A stretch of DNA of 64,000 nucleotides from Archivesica marissinica (GCA_014843695.1 CM026386.1:17783811-17847810), one strand, 5' to 3'; positions 1 to 11,287 are shown, numbered from the stretch's first letter. Notes: generated by a model from the letters alone, not told the origin. Numbers and translations: made by a program.

Positions 1-290
1 TCCGAGCTGATAGCAGTGTTCCAACTGTTGGGTATTGCAGTTGTCTATGTGTGTCCACAATGTTTACTGAATAGAGGCGTAGATTAGAACCAATCGAATG
101 TTGCTGACTCACCCGAGCTGATATCAGTTGTCCAACTGTTGGGTATTGCAGTTGTCTATGTGTGTCCACAATGTTTACTGAATAGAGGCGTAGATTAGAA
201 GCACTCGAATGTTGCTGACTCACTCCGAGCTGATAGCAGTGATCCAACTGTTGGGTATTGCAGTTGTCTATGTGTGTCCACCATGTTTAT
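1..290. repeat. 111-bp tandem repeat, about 2.6 units
   Basis: Units begin at about 1, 112 and 224 with the motif CCGAGCTGATA and share GTTGGGTATTGCAGTTGTC. Copies differ at only a few positions over 111-112 bp. The array runs off the left edge, so its full size is unknown. No coding content was seen. Confidence 0.9.
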
Positions 291-504
291 ATTAGTTCTC
301 ACCCCAAATCCCCAGTGTGTTATTTCAAAATACTTACGACATGAACACTATTCGTGTGTTTAATATCATGGGATATTTAGGAGTATGTTTGCAATAAATA
401 ATTGTTTAGTAAATATGTTTATTGCATACGTTACTATAAATAGTAACAAATTTAATGGTAGAAAAGCAAAATATCTGGTCGACGCGGGCAATATATTTCG
501 ATTT

Positions 505-551
505 TCGGCGCGTGCCGGGCCAATATTCGATATTGGCCCGGCACACGCCGA
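505..551. repeat. Short near-perfect hairpin (22-bp arms)
   Basis: Two 22-base arms (505-526 and 530-551) pair with one mismatch around a 3-base loop. The GC-rich apical stem GCCGGGCCAATAT stands out from the AT-rich surroundings. Two short open frames on opposite strands cross it and are palindrome artefacts. It may be a MITE remnant or a small-RNA hairpin; nothing decides between these. Confidence 0.85.
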
Positions 552-733
552 GAACGAATCACGAACACGTGTCACAGGTAGCAATAACACAGTAACTACA
601 TTGTGTAAACATGGTCGCCGAAGCAACACTAAAGTCGTTGTCTGACAGATTGTTGTCTCTTGACGGTACAATGGCTGAGCGAAATAAGCAAATAACAGCA
701 GAAGAAACATACGGCTATGTATGCAATAAAGAA

Positions 734-859
734 GTTATTAAACGTCTGCGGTGGGCCATTTGTGGATATTGGCGCACCTATCCGATATTGGCCCTCGGGC
801 CAATATCTCCATAGGGTGCGCCAATATCCACAAATGGCCCACCTCCGCGGTTTAATAAC
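734..859. repeat. Long inverted repeat, about 62-bp arms
   Basis: The arms run from GTTATTAAAC at 734 to GTTTAATAAC ending at 859 and pair almost continuously, meeting at about 796 with TTGGCCC-TC-GGGCCAA. The apical core ATATTGGCCC also occurs in the 505-551 hairpin. It could be a foldback MITE or a hairpin RNA precursor. Confidence 0.88.
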
Positions 860-928
860 CTCTAAATATTGTACTAGATTGGTTTATAAACCTCTGACAT
901 TGGCTTGCTGTTAATACTTCATAATTCC

Positions 929-1428
929 TTAAAGCGACACTACATCGCTAAACGACTAAACAGGCATTCTTAGTCATAAATAGCATAGCTATTGCAAATT
1001 ATTACGAATTTCGAACACCAATCTTCAATCAATAAACAGTGTTTTAGCGGTCTACAAACTCTCAAAATTGAAAGTAGGAGTTCATATAAGGGTCAGCAGT
1101 CAGCAGCGTTCCTGAATTGACGTTTGTTTATTATTGGAGTTTACATTAAACACGTGAAACGAGTGATACAATCGTAGATAATTTTATTCAGATTAGTCTA
1201 AAAATAAATATGCTTAGGCACAAATATGAGACATAACGGTAAATCTGTACAATACATTGTAGTATTCATGATACACACGTTGCAATATTGTGCTATGTCG
1301 TATACGACGGTTGTTTATTAGTTGAAATACTCGGGTGTTGCGCAACTATTTGGAAAACAATTATGCCATATAATAGGAAAGTGCATGATGTAGAAATGTT
1401 GTGTTTCGCCTATGTAGTGTCGCTTTAA
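929..1428 (+). mobile_element. MITE F copy 1 (TTAA-flanked, non-autonomous DNA transposon)
   Basis: A 500-bp element bounded by inverted ends TTAAAGCGACACTACATCGC and ATGTAGTGTCGCTTTAA. The interior shares blocks with copies at 18380, 21560 and 23218, for example TCAAAATTGAAAGTAGGA and TATACGACG. It has no transposase. TTAA at every intact end of families F and G suggests a TTAA target duplication, as in piggyBac-type elements, though the ends do not start with the usual CCC. Confidence 0.85.
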
Positions 1429-1601
1429 TAATGCCGTTAGTATCATTATCCATAAGCATGACATAGCACTTTGTATTTCACGATTATAATAGTATTATAC
1501 CCTATCGATTTTGCAATGATCAACACTTTTCTTAATAATCTTATTACTTTAATACTACCGTTCTTGCAATTATCTATAAGCATGACATAGGATTCTTGTT
1601 T

Positions 1602-2120
1602 ACAGACGGATCAATAGTCCAGTTGTTCACACTTTGGACTGTAAATCCATGGATCGCAGGGTTGATCGCCCAGTCTGACCCTAATAATGGCTGTCCGATT
1701 AGCGCTCGCTTCTCACCAATGCAACCCGGGTTCGATCCTCGGACCGGGAAGTATGTGAGATGGTACGATGATCGCCAGATCGGACAGGTGGGTTTTCTCC
1801 GGGTACTCCGGTTTCCTCCCACACGAATAACTACATTTACGCTTTCATCCGCGCCAACGAGAGTGATTAATATAAGTTGTTAAGACTTGCTTCGCAATCG
1901 TTGTAAAATAAATAAAGTTTAAACCCTAATACTATTAATAGTCTTTCATGTTGGACTTTAAACCGAGGTCTCTTGTCGGTGCTTACATCGTGCATGTTAA
2001 AGAACCAGAGGAGATTCTGGAATGGGTCTCTTGTCTGTATCATTGCGCTATCCTCCAAAATCTAAAATACTCTTCTCTTCAGGAGGTTTCGCTCATATGG
2101 GCAACCGATAGCAACGTAAA
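1602..2120 (+). mobile_element. SINE-C copy interrupted by a SINE-A insertion
   Basis: The tRNA-like head (1602-1685: ACAGACGGATC, then the anticodon arm and B-box region) and the body (1921-2120: GTCTTTCATG, ACCGAGGTCTC, AGAACCAGAGGAG, TATGGGCAACC) belong to the family that is complete at 34986. The two parts are separated by the SINE-A at 1689-1920, so this copy is the older of the two. Confidence 0.85.
1689..1920 (+). mobile_element. SINE-A nested in SINE-C
   Basis: A tRNA-like head with a deleted A-box region (GTCCGATTAGCG then GCTCGCTTCTCACC), B box GGTTCGATCC, conserved core GGGTTTTCTCCGGGTACTCC, and the tail ending AAATAAATAAAGTTTAAA. The direct repeat CCCTAATA lies at both junctions (about 1680 and 1922) as target-site duplication. 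The core resembles the central domain described for MetaSINEs; this is from memory and unverified. Confidence 0.88.
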
Positions 2121-2479
2121 CTAAACTCAAAGCTCAAGCTGCAAGAACTGTTACTTATATTCATGTATAATTGTACATTATCAGTTTATTAGGTCATTGG
2201 TCCGTTCTTTGGCGGATGATCGCAAGTGTTGTTCATTTACCTAGGACACGCGCACGCACTTCCTCAAACCAACTGGATAGCTATCTCACTTTCAATAATT
2301 CGACACCACCAGTTCAATTCGAACCTAAAGCGGCGATGAGAAACAAATAATTAAATGTGTACGGTAACGATTTTAACCACTCAGCCACAATTGTTCCCAT
2401 TATGCAATTAAGAAATGAACCGGAATGTGTGGGGGGAAGGCGCAGGGTTACAACTTAATTCATAAAGTCGTCATCATTA

Positions 2480-2630
2480 TGTGGTTAATGTCACGCACAC
2501 GCCATAATTATTTATAGATACTGTCACGCACATTACATACTTATATATGGTTAATGTCACGCACAATGCATAATTATATTTGGTAAATGTCACGTACAAG
2601 ACATAATTATATATGGTTAAAAACATATAT
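2480..2630. repeat. Degenerate ~38-bp tandem repeat, about 4 units
   Basis: Four diverged units carry GGTTAATGTCACGCAC followed by CATAATTATAT. Spacing is 36-41 bp. Confidence 0.7.
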
Positions 2631-2699
2631 ATTACATTGAAAATTGTAAAGTAATCAGATATGTCCGTACGTGTATTTCACCAGCGTGACCAAAGTTGA

Positions 2700-3206
2700 A
2701 GCCCCAAACCAGTGTGATCAAATTGAAGCACCAGACCAGTGTGATCAAATCGAAGCCCCAGACCAGTGTGATCAAATTGAAGCCCCAAACCAGCGTGATC
2801 AAATCGAAGCCCCAGACCAGTGTGATCAAATTGAAGCCCCAAACCAGCGTGATCAAATTGAAGCCCCAAACCAGCGTGATCAAATCGAAGCCCCAGACCA
2901 GTGTGATCAAATTGAAGCCCCAGACCAGTGTGATCAAATCGAAGCCCCAGATCAGCGTGATCAAATCGAAGCCCCAGACCAGTGTGATCAAATTGAAGCC
3001 CCAGACCAGTGTGATCAAATTGAAGCCCCAGACCAGTGTGATCAAATCGAAGCCCCAGACCAGTGTAATCAAATTGAAGCCCCAAACCAGTGTGATCAAA
3101 TCGAAGCCCCAGATCAGCGTGATCAAATCGAAGCCCCAGACCAGTGTGATCAAATTGAAGCCCCAAACCAGCGTGACCAAATTGAAGCCCCAGACCAGCG
3201 TGACTT
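2700..3206. repeat. 27-bp tandem array, about 19 units
   Basis: The unit contains GACCAGTGTGATCAAATTGA followed by AGCCCCA. Variation is confined to a few sites (AAC/GAC, GTG/CGT, TTG/TCG). Because 27 is a multiple of three and the unit lacks stops, several frames stay open on both strands for 160-180 codons. These predicted repeat proteins are not credible as genes. Confidence 0.95.
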
Positions 3207-3215
3207 AAGTTGAAT

Positions 3216-3905
3216 GTTTATTGTGTGTTAGTTCTAAGACTTGAACGTCGTAATTTCATCTCAATATGTTCCTTGTTTAGAATTTATTTTCTTGTCGCGT
3301 TCTTCACACAGCGCATCAATCATTCTGCAAGACATGAATGGTAAAAAAGCAAGTCATCCATTAAGTAAACTTAGAAATAACATGTTAACATGCTCATTTA
3401 TTAGAAACACTTTGTATTTGATAATAAAAGTGACAAGAAATAGCTGGTTGAAAGATAGCATCGACATTTTCGATTTATATTACTGTTTCAAGCTTAACAA
3501 CAACTGAACAGAAACGCATCACACCGATTAGAAATGAGTGAAGATATATGTGTTTTACTTCTATGCAAGATGTTGATATCAGCAACGGACAATTAACTAT
3601 TTGCATGCTGGGTAAAATAAAGGCTATAAATAGTTCCAATAATTGTAACAGACGAGAATTAATTAATGAGTTTTTCTTTTTTTTGTAACTGAAAACTCTG
3701 AAATACGTCATGGAGTTTCGATATAATTGTATCGTTATGACACAATTATAATGGAATCGAATGATATATTTGACTGTTATTTTCACGACGAGCGTGCAGC
3801 GAGTTGAGCGAGTCTATAAAATCGCAAGAATGAAATGACACGTTTTAATGGCATTTGTAGCTGTTTTATGAAAACGAATGTGTTATGTTTAAATTTGCAA
3901 ACAGC
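3216..3905. other. No recognised feature
   Basis: AT-rich sequence with only short open frames (88 and 103 codons) that show no recognisable domain, periodic codon bias or splice context. Nothing here can be assigned. Confidence 0.5.
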
Positions 3906-3919
3906 ATGCATCCCAATTA

Positions 3920-4157
3920 ATTTAAACTTTATTTATTTTACGATTGCGAAGCAAGTTTTAACAACTTATATTTAATCACTCTCGTTGGCGCAGATGAAAG
4001 CGTAACTGTTGTCATTTGTGTGGGAGGAAACCGGAGTACCCGGAGAAAAAAACACCTGTCCGATCTGGCGACCACCGTACCATCTCACATACGTCCCGGT
4101 CCGAGGATCGAACCCGGGTTGCATTGGTGAGAAGCGAGCGCGCCAACCACTGCGCTA
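3920..4157 (-). mobile_element. SINE-A, full-length, with 14-bp target duplication
   Basis: Reverse-strand copy: tail at 3920-3990, core at about 4020-4060, B box (GGATCGAACC in the plus strand) near 4105, A box near 4140. It is flanked by the exact 14-bp direct repeat ATGCATCCCAATTA (3906-3919 and 4158-4171), which shows insertion by target-primed reverse transcription. The exactness suggests a fairly recent insertion. Confidence 0.95.
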
Positions 4158-4344
4158 ATGCATCCCAATTATATATGCGAAATGTATTCGCAAAAAGCTG
4201 AAGCAAATGATACGTCTTTGACTCTAAGATCAAACACAAACAGTGTATACCCAAAACGCATTAACAGCAATTCAAATGAAGTTTATTATTTTCATGTCCA
4301 ATAATTTTTAATTGTTTGCCACTAGATCAAGTTATCAAAATCGT

Positions 4345-4592
4345 TTCAACTTTTTCAGCGCCGAATAAATTCAGAGAATGTGCAAACAACATAGATCCAG
4401 ATAAGCCGCGGCGTAACGCCGCGTTTGATCAGGATCTATGTTGTTTGCTATTCGGACAGGTGCTTCAGCTCCACTGTCTATAGAGCAATCAGCATATAGC
4501 CTGATCAGACAGCATGTTCTGTTCTGTCAAATCGGGTTCTATACTTTTTTTTACAAAGTTGCTTTTATGCGACATTGGTGGTGAAAGAGTTA
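4345..4592 (-). mobile_element. MITE K copy with internal nested hairpin
   Basis: Inverted-orientation copy of the element at 15606. One end reads CAACTTTTTCAGCGCCG and the other GGTGGTGAAAGAGTTA. Between about 4382 and 4452 lie perfect 17-bp arms (GCAAACAACATAGATCC and its complement) enclosing a second hairpin GCGGCGTAACGCCGC. No coding capacity. Confidence 0.8.
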
Positions 4593-4656
4593 CGTCCAAC
4601 TGTCTTAGCTGGATGATGTTCTGGTAGCTATACATCATGCTATGTACATAATGTTT

Positions 4657-4786
4657 TTTCAAGAGGGCCTCGTGGAAGATGAGTAACCCTCTATAAATAA
4701 AGAATTTACTTACTTAGATATATTTCTTTATTGATAGAGGGTGACCTAATTAGTTCTGAACTAAAATTCCTTAGGGCCCTCTTAAA
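4657..4786. mobile_element. Foldback element V (nested inverted repeats)
   Basis: Outer arms TTCAAGAGGGCC and GGGCCCTCTTAA enclose inner arms AACCCTCTATAAATAAAG and CTTTATTGATAGAGGGT. This resembles a small palindromic MITE. A partly similar block, AGGGCCTCATGGTAG, occurs at 42035. Confidence 0.65.
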
Positions 4787-4789
4787 TTT

Positions 4790-6480
4790 CTTAACACTAT
4801 ATCATTAATAAAGTAGATCTCCTCAGTTACGCCATGCAATATAAATGTATAATGTTAAATGTAACTTAAACAAATCTGGTAATGTTATCGAAATACAAAA
4901 CGAAATAAGCATATTGAATGACAATCATTATATATATAACTTTATAGTATCTATCGAAAAGTTGTTGCATCCATATTTTACATTTTGTCTTGAACATAAT
5001 TAAAGATCTGGACGTCTTAATTTCCAATGGTAGACCATTCCATATCTTTGGTATTACTTAGTTTCTTATTTTCCTATTTCGTTGCAACAATTCCTTGTGT
5101 TTTGTCTTATTCTTGAATATATACTGTTTGAATATACTGTAGGCTTTGAAGATTTATTTATCCCGCAGCCTTGCAAACTACCATTACCGTTGTATATTCC
5201 CTACTTGCCATGCTCTGGGGCATATGTTTCCCAGGGCAACGTCTTAACAATCTCTCCTAGGTAGTTCCACATATAGCCGTTCAATAATTGGAAACTGTCG
5301 TTATTAATTAATACAGGTGTCATATACGTCAGTGATTGAACCTATATAACTCTTATCGATATGTTTCATCAAAACCATAGTAGTAGAATGCAAAAATTGG
5401 ATTTCCTATTCACTCCTCCGACGCTTTACCAAGATGGCATGACGGTGATATGATGTATAAACATTTGATCAGAAATTGATTTTTCTGCCTTTTTTTTCCA
5501 GATATTCCAACCGCCCTCTTGTGAGCAGACTGGTCAACTGAATTGTGACGGAAATAAACAGTAGTAGTCTGTGAGGCTTGCAGCGGAACGGCAGCAGAGA
5601 AACAGGCGATTAGTTTTCCACTCGTGAAACAGTGATTTAATACCGTTATTGGAACAACGTGTTGAACACAGCTTCTTGTTCTGCTGCTCAACTAAACCAA
5701 TTTCTGTGGCTATACTTTATGGAATACAGTGAGAAAGTAATTAAAGTTTGGCGCTATCAAAGGACTTAATATAGTCTTCACTTATAAAAATGGCTTTCAA
5801 CTATTGGTGTTCTTCTCGGAAAATTTACTTGAAAAGGTAAGTACGTTATATACACTTTATTCAGTATATTTATATTGTCAACGTTTCTGCATTTTAGCAT
5901 TTTTCAATTGTAGAACTTTCAATTATTTGAATTTTTAAAAATTCAATAAATGGTATTCATCCCCGAAGAATAGTAAGTATCAAACATTACATTTACATGA
6001 CAGAAACATTCAATATGATCTGTTTGCATCTATTCATGACTCGATACATATCCAACATATTGTAAATAGAGTAATGTTTTTATCAATAATTTGTATTCAT
6101 AGCACTATTTACTTAATACATCTCTATGATATTGTGTAAACAAAACAGTATACGGTATAAGATTTATTTAACAATAACTTACTGAACTGTTTAGCATGTT
6201 CGCGGTGTCTTAAATTGGCGAAAATATTACTTTTGCAAATAAATAAATTAGTTTAATAATATTGTATTGCTTGATTCATTTTAAGTAACCATGCAAACAC
6301 AAACCGTATAAATACAAACAAGTTTACACTAGTGAGATCACACGTTCAATTAACACTTAGTTACTGCCCAAATTTAAGCTACCATTATTTAAATAACCGT
6401 ATAAATATTGAATACTATTATATATTGCATTTGAACAAAATATTTCGCTGTGATGAAAATCGTGCAAATTTTAAAATTAA
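4790..6480. other. Unassigned AT-rich stretch
   Basis: No repeat family from elsewhere in the window and no recognisable protein. A 93-codon frame on the minus strand (5410-5691) has no domain that can be named. Confidence 0.45.
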
Positions 6481-6483
6481 ATT

Positions 6484-6577
6484 TAAAATTTATTTTACAA
6501 CGATTGCGAAGCAAATTTTAACAACTTGTATTAATCAATCTCGTTGGCGCAGATGAAAGGGTAAATGTGGTCATTCT
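6484..6577 (-). mobile_element. SINE-A 3' fragment
   Basis: Contains only the tail and part of the core: ACGATTGCGAAGCAAATT, then CTCGTTGGCGCAGATGAAAG. The head is missing, as expected for 5' truncation during reverse transcription. Confidence 0.8.
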
Positions 6578-6879
6578 CTGTAAATTTTATGTCTGCGAAT
6601 AAGAAAGCTTAAATCACATGCGACCTATACACAATCAGGCACTGTTTAATCCTCTTGAAATAAGTGAGATATGGAAAAACGTAAAAGCAAATACGCTGAA
6701 TACAACCGATATGTATAGTAATGTCAAAGGACTAACGATATTATTAATATGAATATTTATAAAATCCTACTTAGCATTTTCTTTTTGGTTTTATTATAAA
6801 CTAGTGTAGTGCATGAACAAAGTACAATGGAAATTCATGGACAAAGCGTCAGAGGAACATAATTATATGGTTGTAGTTT

Positions 6880-7005
6880 CTTTCAGAATGCTTGGAACAT
6901 TTTGGAATATTTTTAGTTGTTCAGTTTGTGTTTTGTAATAAAGATGTGATAAATCTTTGATGGAATCCTTCGTATTTCGTTTTCATGTAATAATAATCAT
7001 ATAAT
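6880..7005 (+). mobile_element. MITE H body, left end lost
   Basis: The sequence from about 6890 (ACATTTTGGAATATTTTTAG) to 7005 (ATGTAATAATAATCATATAA) matches the interior of MITE H at 57179-57400 and, in reverse, 50955-51161. Its right terminal repeat continues as the 36-bp array. The expected left terminal repeat was not found. Confidence 0.8.
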
Positions 7006-7869
7006 GTAGGTGTGCGTTTTCTATGTCCTCTAGTATATAATGTAGGTGTGCATTTTCTATGTCTTCTAGTATATAATGCAGGTGTGCGTTTTCTATGTCC
7101 TCTAGTATATAATGTAAGTGTGCGTTTTCTATGTCCTCAAGTTTATATTGTAGGTGTGCGTTTTCTATGTCCTCTAGTATATAATGTAGGTGTGCATTTT
7201 CTATGTCCTCTAGTATATAATGTAGGTGTGCGTTTTCTATGTCCTGTAGTATATAATGTAGGTGTGCGTTTTCTATGTCCTCTAGTATATAATGTAGGTG
7301 TGCGTTTTCTATGTCCTCTAGTATATAATGTAGGTGTGCGTTTTCTATGTCCTCTAGTATATAATGTAGGTGTGCGTTTTCTATGTCCTCTAGTATATAA
7401 TGTAGGTGTGCGTTTTCTATGTCCTCTAGTATATAATGTAGGTGTGCGTTTTCTATGTCCTGTAGTATATAATGTAGGTGTGCGTTTTCTATGTCCTGTA
7501 GTATATAATGTAGGTGTGCGTTTTCTATGTCCTGTAGTATATAATGTAGGTGTGCGTTTTCTATGTCCTGTAGTATATAATGTAGGTGTGCGTTTTCTAT
7601 GTCCTGTAGTATATAATGTAGGTGTGCGTTTTCTATGTCCTCTAGTATATAATGTAGGTGTGCGTTTTCTATGTCCTCTAGTATATAATGTAGGTGTGCG
7701 TTTTCTATGTCCTCTAGTATATAATGTAGGTGTGCGTTTTCTATGTCCTCTAGTATATAATGTAGGTGTGCGTTTTCTATGTCCTCTAGTATATAATGTA
7801 GGTGTGCGTTTTCTATGTCCTCTAGTATATAATGTAGGTGTGCGTTTTCTATGTCCTCTAGTATATAAT
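7006..7869 (+). repeat. 36-bp satellite made of the MITE H terminus, 24 units
   Basis: Exactly 24 x 36 bp. Each unit is GTAGGTGTGCGTTTTCTATG then TCCTCTAGTATATAAT, which is the 3' terminal inverted repeat of MITE H plus a few subterminal bases. One isolated unit and a run of five adjacent units (about 7440-7620) share the variant CCTGTAG, a sign of local unequal exchange. The 329-codon open frame over it is an artefact of a unit divisible by three. Confidence 0.97.
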
Positions 7870-7945
7870 TATATACTACCAGAATATAATATAATTAAGC
7901 AAAGCCTCAAAGCGAGCGCAAGCATAGATATAGTATACATACATG
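7870..7945 (+). repeat. Flank shared with 50878-50954 (inverted)
   Basis: TATATACTACCAGAATATAA through CAAAGCCTCAAAGCGAGCGC is nearly identical to the reverse complement of 50878-50954, which flanks the single-unit MITE H there. The two loci therefore share DNA beyond the element: either a larger repeat or a duplicated locus. Confidence 0.8.
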
Positions 7946-8039
7946 TAATAGCGCGTATATACATAACGATTAGTGTTGTCTATGTTCTTGTGTTTGCTTG
8001 ATTCAAAGGCGGATATAGAATTTATATTTCACTGCTCGC

Positions 8040-8674
8040 TGATTGATATTCTATGATTGGCCAGACTGATGACAAGGCAATATTAAAATGCAAGGAAGTA
8101 ATTTAATGAATAGAGGAAATAAAAATAATTAAATGTCATATGAACGCTGTTGTATTTGTACTCTACGGAGTCATATTCCTGTCTGTACGTTCAGGATGCA
8201 TAGGCACACTTTGTAAGACATCTATAATTGGTGATGAATTTCATTAATTGTCTGAATGTTCCACATTTAATAATACTAGAAATCGTGTTTACATCCTAAG
8301 TAGCTTAAAAATCCAAATATAATGATTATGCAGCTTAGATTCTGTTATGAATATGAATGTTGAAAATGTTCCTGAATTTAAATGAAAACTTACATATTGA
8401 GAGATTGTGATATCAATATTTCCAGGCAGTAATTGTTCTTATTTGTTCTTTATTAAGTCAACAATTGAAATTGAGAGTTGCCCCCCCCCCCCCCCGAAGA
8501 AAAGTGTGCATGTAATAATGTTACTTATTATACAAGTCATTATAAATATATATATTATTATTCTGTCTATTGTATATCAATCAAGTGATAGGGAGAGAAC
8601 TGTATAAGTTTTCTTTCGTTCTAATCCCGTTTAACAGTCTACTGCTGTTATCTTATATGTAAAATGTTCATTAG
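8040..8674. other. Unassigned stretch with a 15-base poly(C) run
   Basis: AT-rich, no recognised gene. A run of 15 C residues at 8481-8495 stands out and could form i-motif or G-quadruplex structure. Confidence 0.55.
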
Positions 8675-8910
8675 TGGAAGTCGTGATAGCGCAGTGGATG
8701 CACGTTCTCTTCAGGTGCGAAAGGTCCGGAGTTCGAGCCCCGCTGGAGCCGTTACGATTGTACCATTAAGCAAGGCACTTAAATTCCACGTTGCCTCTTC
8801 TCTCTCCCTCGTGGCGATGGATTCCATCAGGAATGAGGTCTCGAGAGTGATTTATATAAGTTGAAAGAACTTGTTCGCAATCGAGCTCAAATAAATTTGT
8901 ATAAACTAAA
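8675..8910 (+). mobile_element. SINE-B, near full-length
   Basis: tRNA-like head GTCGTGATAGCGCAGTGGAT with a well-formed anticodon arm region, B box GAGTTCGAGCCCC, body TTCCACGTTGCCTC and CATCAGGAATGAGGTC, and tail AGTTGAAAGAACTTG-TTCGCAATCG. The tail matches that of SINE-A although head and body differ. Confidence 0.92.
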
Positions 8911-9126
8911 ATGGTCATTTCTTCATTACATGTACAAGTGCTGAAATAAATAATGTTTAAACTAATTATAAAACATTATATATCTGTAGATTATGTTAAC
9001 AGTTGAATGTTACAAGTTGCCTCGTTATATAATGATGTGTTGTTATATATCACATAGTGTCATGTTGACATGAAATGAAAGAGCATAACTTGAATTGTAT
9101 TGAATTCCAGCACTAGTACGGTCTGC

Positions 9127-9569
9127 AAATCTATTACAAGAATTTACCCAATGTACGAAATGATTGTCACAAATGCTCAATATATTGCTAAATCTATTAC
9201 AAGAAATTACCCAATGTACGAAATGATTGTCACAAATGCTCAATATATTGTTAAATCTATTACAAGAATTTACCCAATGTACGAAATGATTGTCACAAAT
9301 GCTCAATATATTGTTAAATCTATTACAAGAATTTACCCCAATGTACGAAATGATTGTCACAAATGCTCAGTATATTGTTAAATCTATTACAAGAATTTAC
9401 CCAATGTACGAAATGATTGTCACAAATGCTCAATATATTGTTAAATCTATTACAAGAATTGACCCACTGTACGAAATGATTGTCACAAATGCTCAATAAA
9501 TTGTTAAATCTATTACAAGAATTTACCCCAATGTACGAAATGATTGTCACAAATGCTCAATATATTGTT
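9127..9569. repeat. 63-bp tandem array, 7 units
   Basis: Units start at 9127, 9190, 9253, 9316, 9380, 9443 and 9506 with AAATCTATTACAAGAATTTA. One or two units carry an extra C. Copies are over 95 percent alike by eye, so the array is young or homogenised. Confidence 0.95.
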
Positions 9570-9574
9570 ATTAT

Positions 9575-10655
9575 ACAATTATGTTCGTTACAAAACCAGT
9601 ATTTATTTATTTATTTCTCGTCTATGCATATTACACATATAATATATACTAGTACATAGCCATTCTATGAGATTTATAAGAGACTAGACACATGTTATCA
9701 TCACAGACAATTGTTATCATAATACTGTACATTAAGATTCAAAGACAAACCTTGCCCATCTAGACACTTGTGTTAATCTTGTGACAATATTACTTAAAAA
9801 CCAGTGTTTACTGTAAAAACCACATTGAAATACCACATACATTTTAAAGGAAGGTAAAAGACGGTTACTGACACACGTATCACTATACTGTGTCTCAATT
9901 GGCAGTATAATGTGTCGTAATTGGCAAGTTTTGTTAAAACTTAAGCTATTATCTAATATCATACAAGTATGTATACCTAACATTTGTATCCTGGTATTTG
10001 CAGTTCATTGTAATACACCGTAAAACACTCTAATATTTCTGGGACAATATTTCGCGCCAACCGGGGTCAATCCAGTGGGCAGACGGGAGGATGGACGTGG
10101 GCTGAACACAGCGGACAATTGACTAAATGACGACAACGGTGTTATACTCTTTCTATCTTCCTTTACTTTAGCGCAACTGATACGCATATGTGTGACTATT
10201 AACGATCACTATACAATATACGATATACAATATTACAAACTGTTGTCTGCTAGTTTATACAGACATGCACAGATTTCCGGCTATTTCGGAGTGTTGGAGG
10301 CCAAGCATGACATTCTGCCTTGTATTTATACTAACACTCAATGCGACGTGTGGGGTGTGCAACCTGTGGGTGCACACTGTGGAATCCACACGTCGCAGTA
10401 CATGTCGCATGACGCTGCCCACATGTCGCATTACGTCACACACACATTTCGTAGTACAACAGGTACTCGCAACTAAAAACTAAAATAGTACTGTTGCGTC
10501 AACTAAGCACTGCATACATATCAATAACATACATGCACTTATAAAGAGGCTCCCCGAAACTTACGTTTAGACAAATTCGCCCTCTACGAATGCCACATAC
10601 AAGCGATACGCTTTGTTTACGAAAGCAGTGAATAGAACACTGTCGCGTAGCATCT
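9575..10655. other. Unassigned stretch
   Basis: Contains only short frames without recognisable domains. A loose inverted repeat GCGACGTGTGG / CCACACGTCGC spans about 10343-10396, with further ATGTCGCAT motifs after it. No gene is supported. Confidence 0.45.
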
Positions 10656-10657
10656 AA

Positions 10658-10745
10658 TACACCGTGTACATTCAAGATGGCGGCCTACAATACAGCAAAA
10701 TACACCGTGTACATTCAAGATGGCGGCATACAATACAGCAAAATA
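10658..10745 (+). repeat. 43-bp tandem duplication carrying AAGATGGCGGC
   Basis: Two units (10658 and 10701) start TACACCGTGTACATTC and each contain CAAGATGGCGGC, which matches the known YY1/Pho consensus. Whether the sites are bound is unknown. Confidence 0.85.
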
Positions 10746-10759
10746 CAGTTGGGTCTAAA

Positions 10760-11285
10760 CAGCAAATTACACCCATTTACATACATCAATCACTTAACAG
10801 GAATGTTCAGTAACACGGATAGGATTAACTACACCAGGGATATTCCTAAAAAAGAACAATACTTGAGGATTAGCATATCAAAACCAGCGAGAATACACGA
10901 AACTGGACCCCATGTGACCCAGGCCGTAGATTACAACTGGCATGATATTCGAAGGCGATCTGTTGTTCTGTTTGTTTCATAGAGCAACGGTCAAATTCCT
11001 ATAGCGCTGCAAGTAAACATGCATCACCACACTCCATGGAAATGCACCTTGTGAAAATAAAGCTAAGAGGGTAAGCCAACACCTAGGGTGTTACAATATT
11101 TCGCTTTTACCATTGACAAAAAGAACTTCTCACAATACACTGAGCCAGAGGCGCCAACCGCCCGAAATCATACATTACTGCATTCAAATATAATATGAGA
11201 CCTATTAGTAAGTGCTCTTAAATTATAATTTGCATCACACACACAAAAGGAAAATCCGTGATAGAAGATTTAATATAAACCGAAA
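10760..11285. other. Unassigned stretch
   Basis: No repeat or gene recognised. A 101-codon frame (10677-10982) begins inside the 43-bp duplication and shows no domain. Confidence 0.4.
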
Positions 11286-11287
11286 GT

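Noticed and set aside
366..710. Overlapping frames on both strands across the 505-551 hairpin
   Set aside because: The similar peptides on both strands come from the palindrome; no domain or other support.
7012..8001. 329-codon frame with FLCPLVYNVGVR repeats
   Set aside because: Product of the 36-bp MITE-terminus array; the non-repeat end has no recognisable domain.
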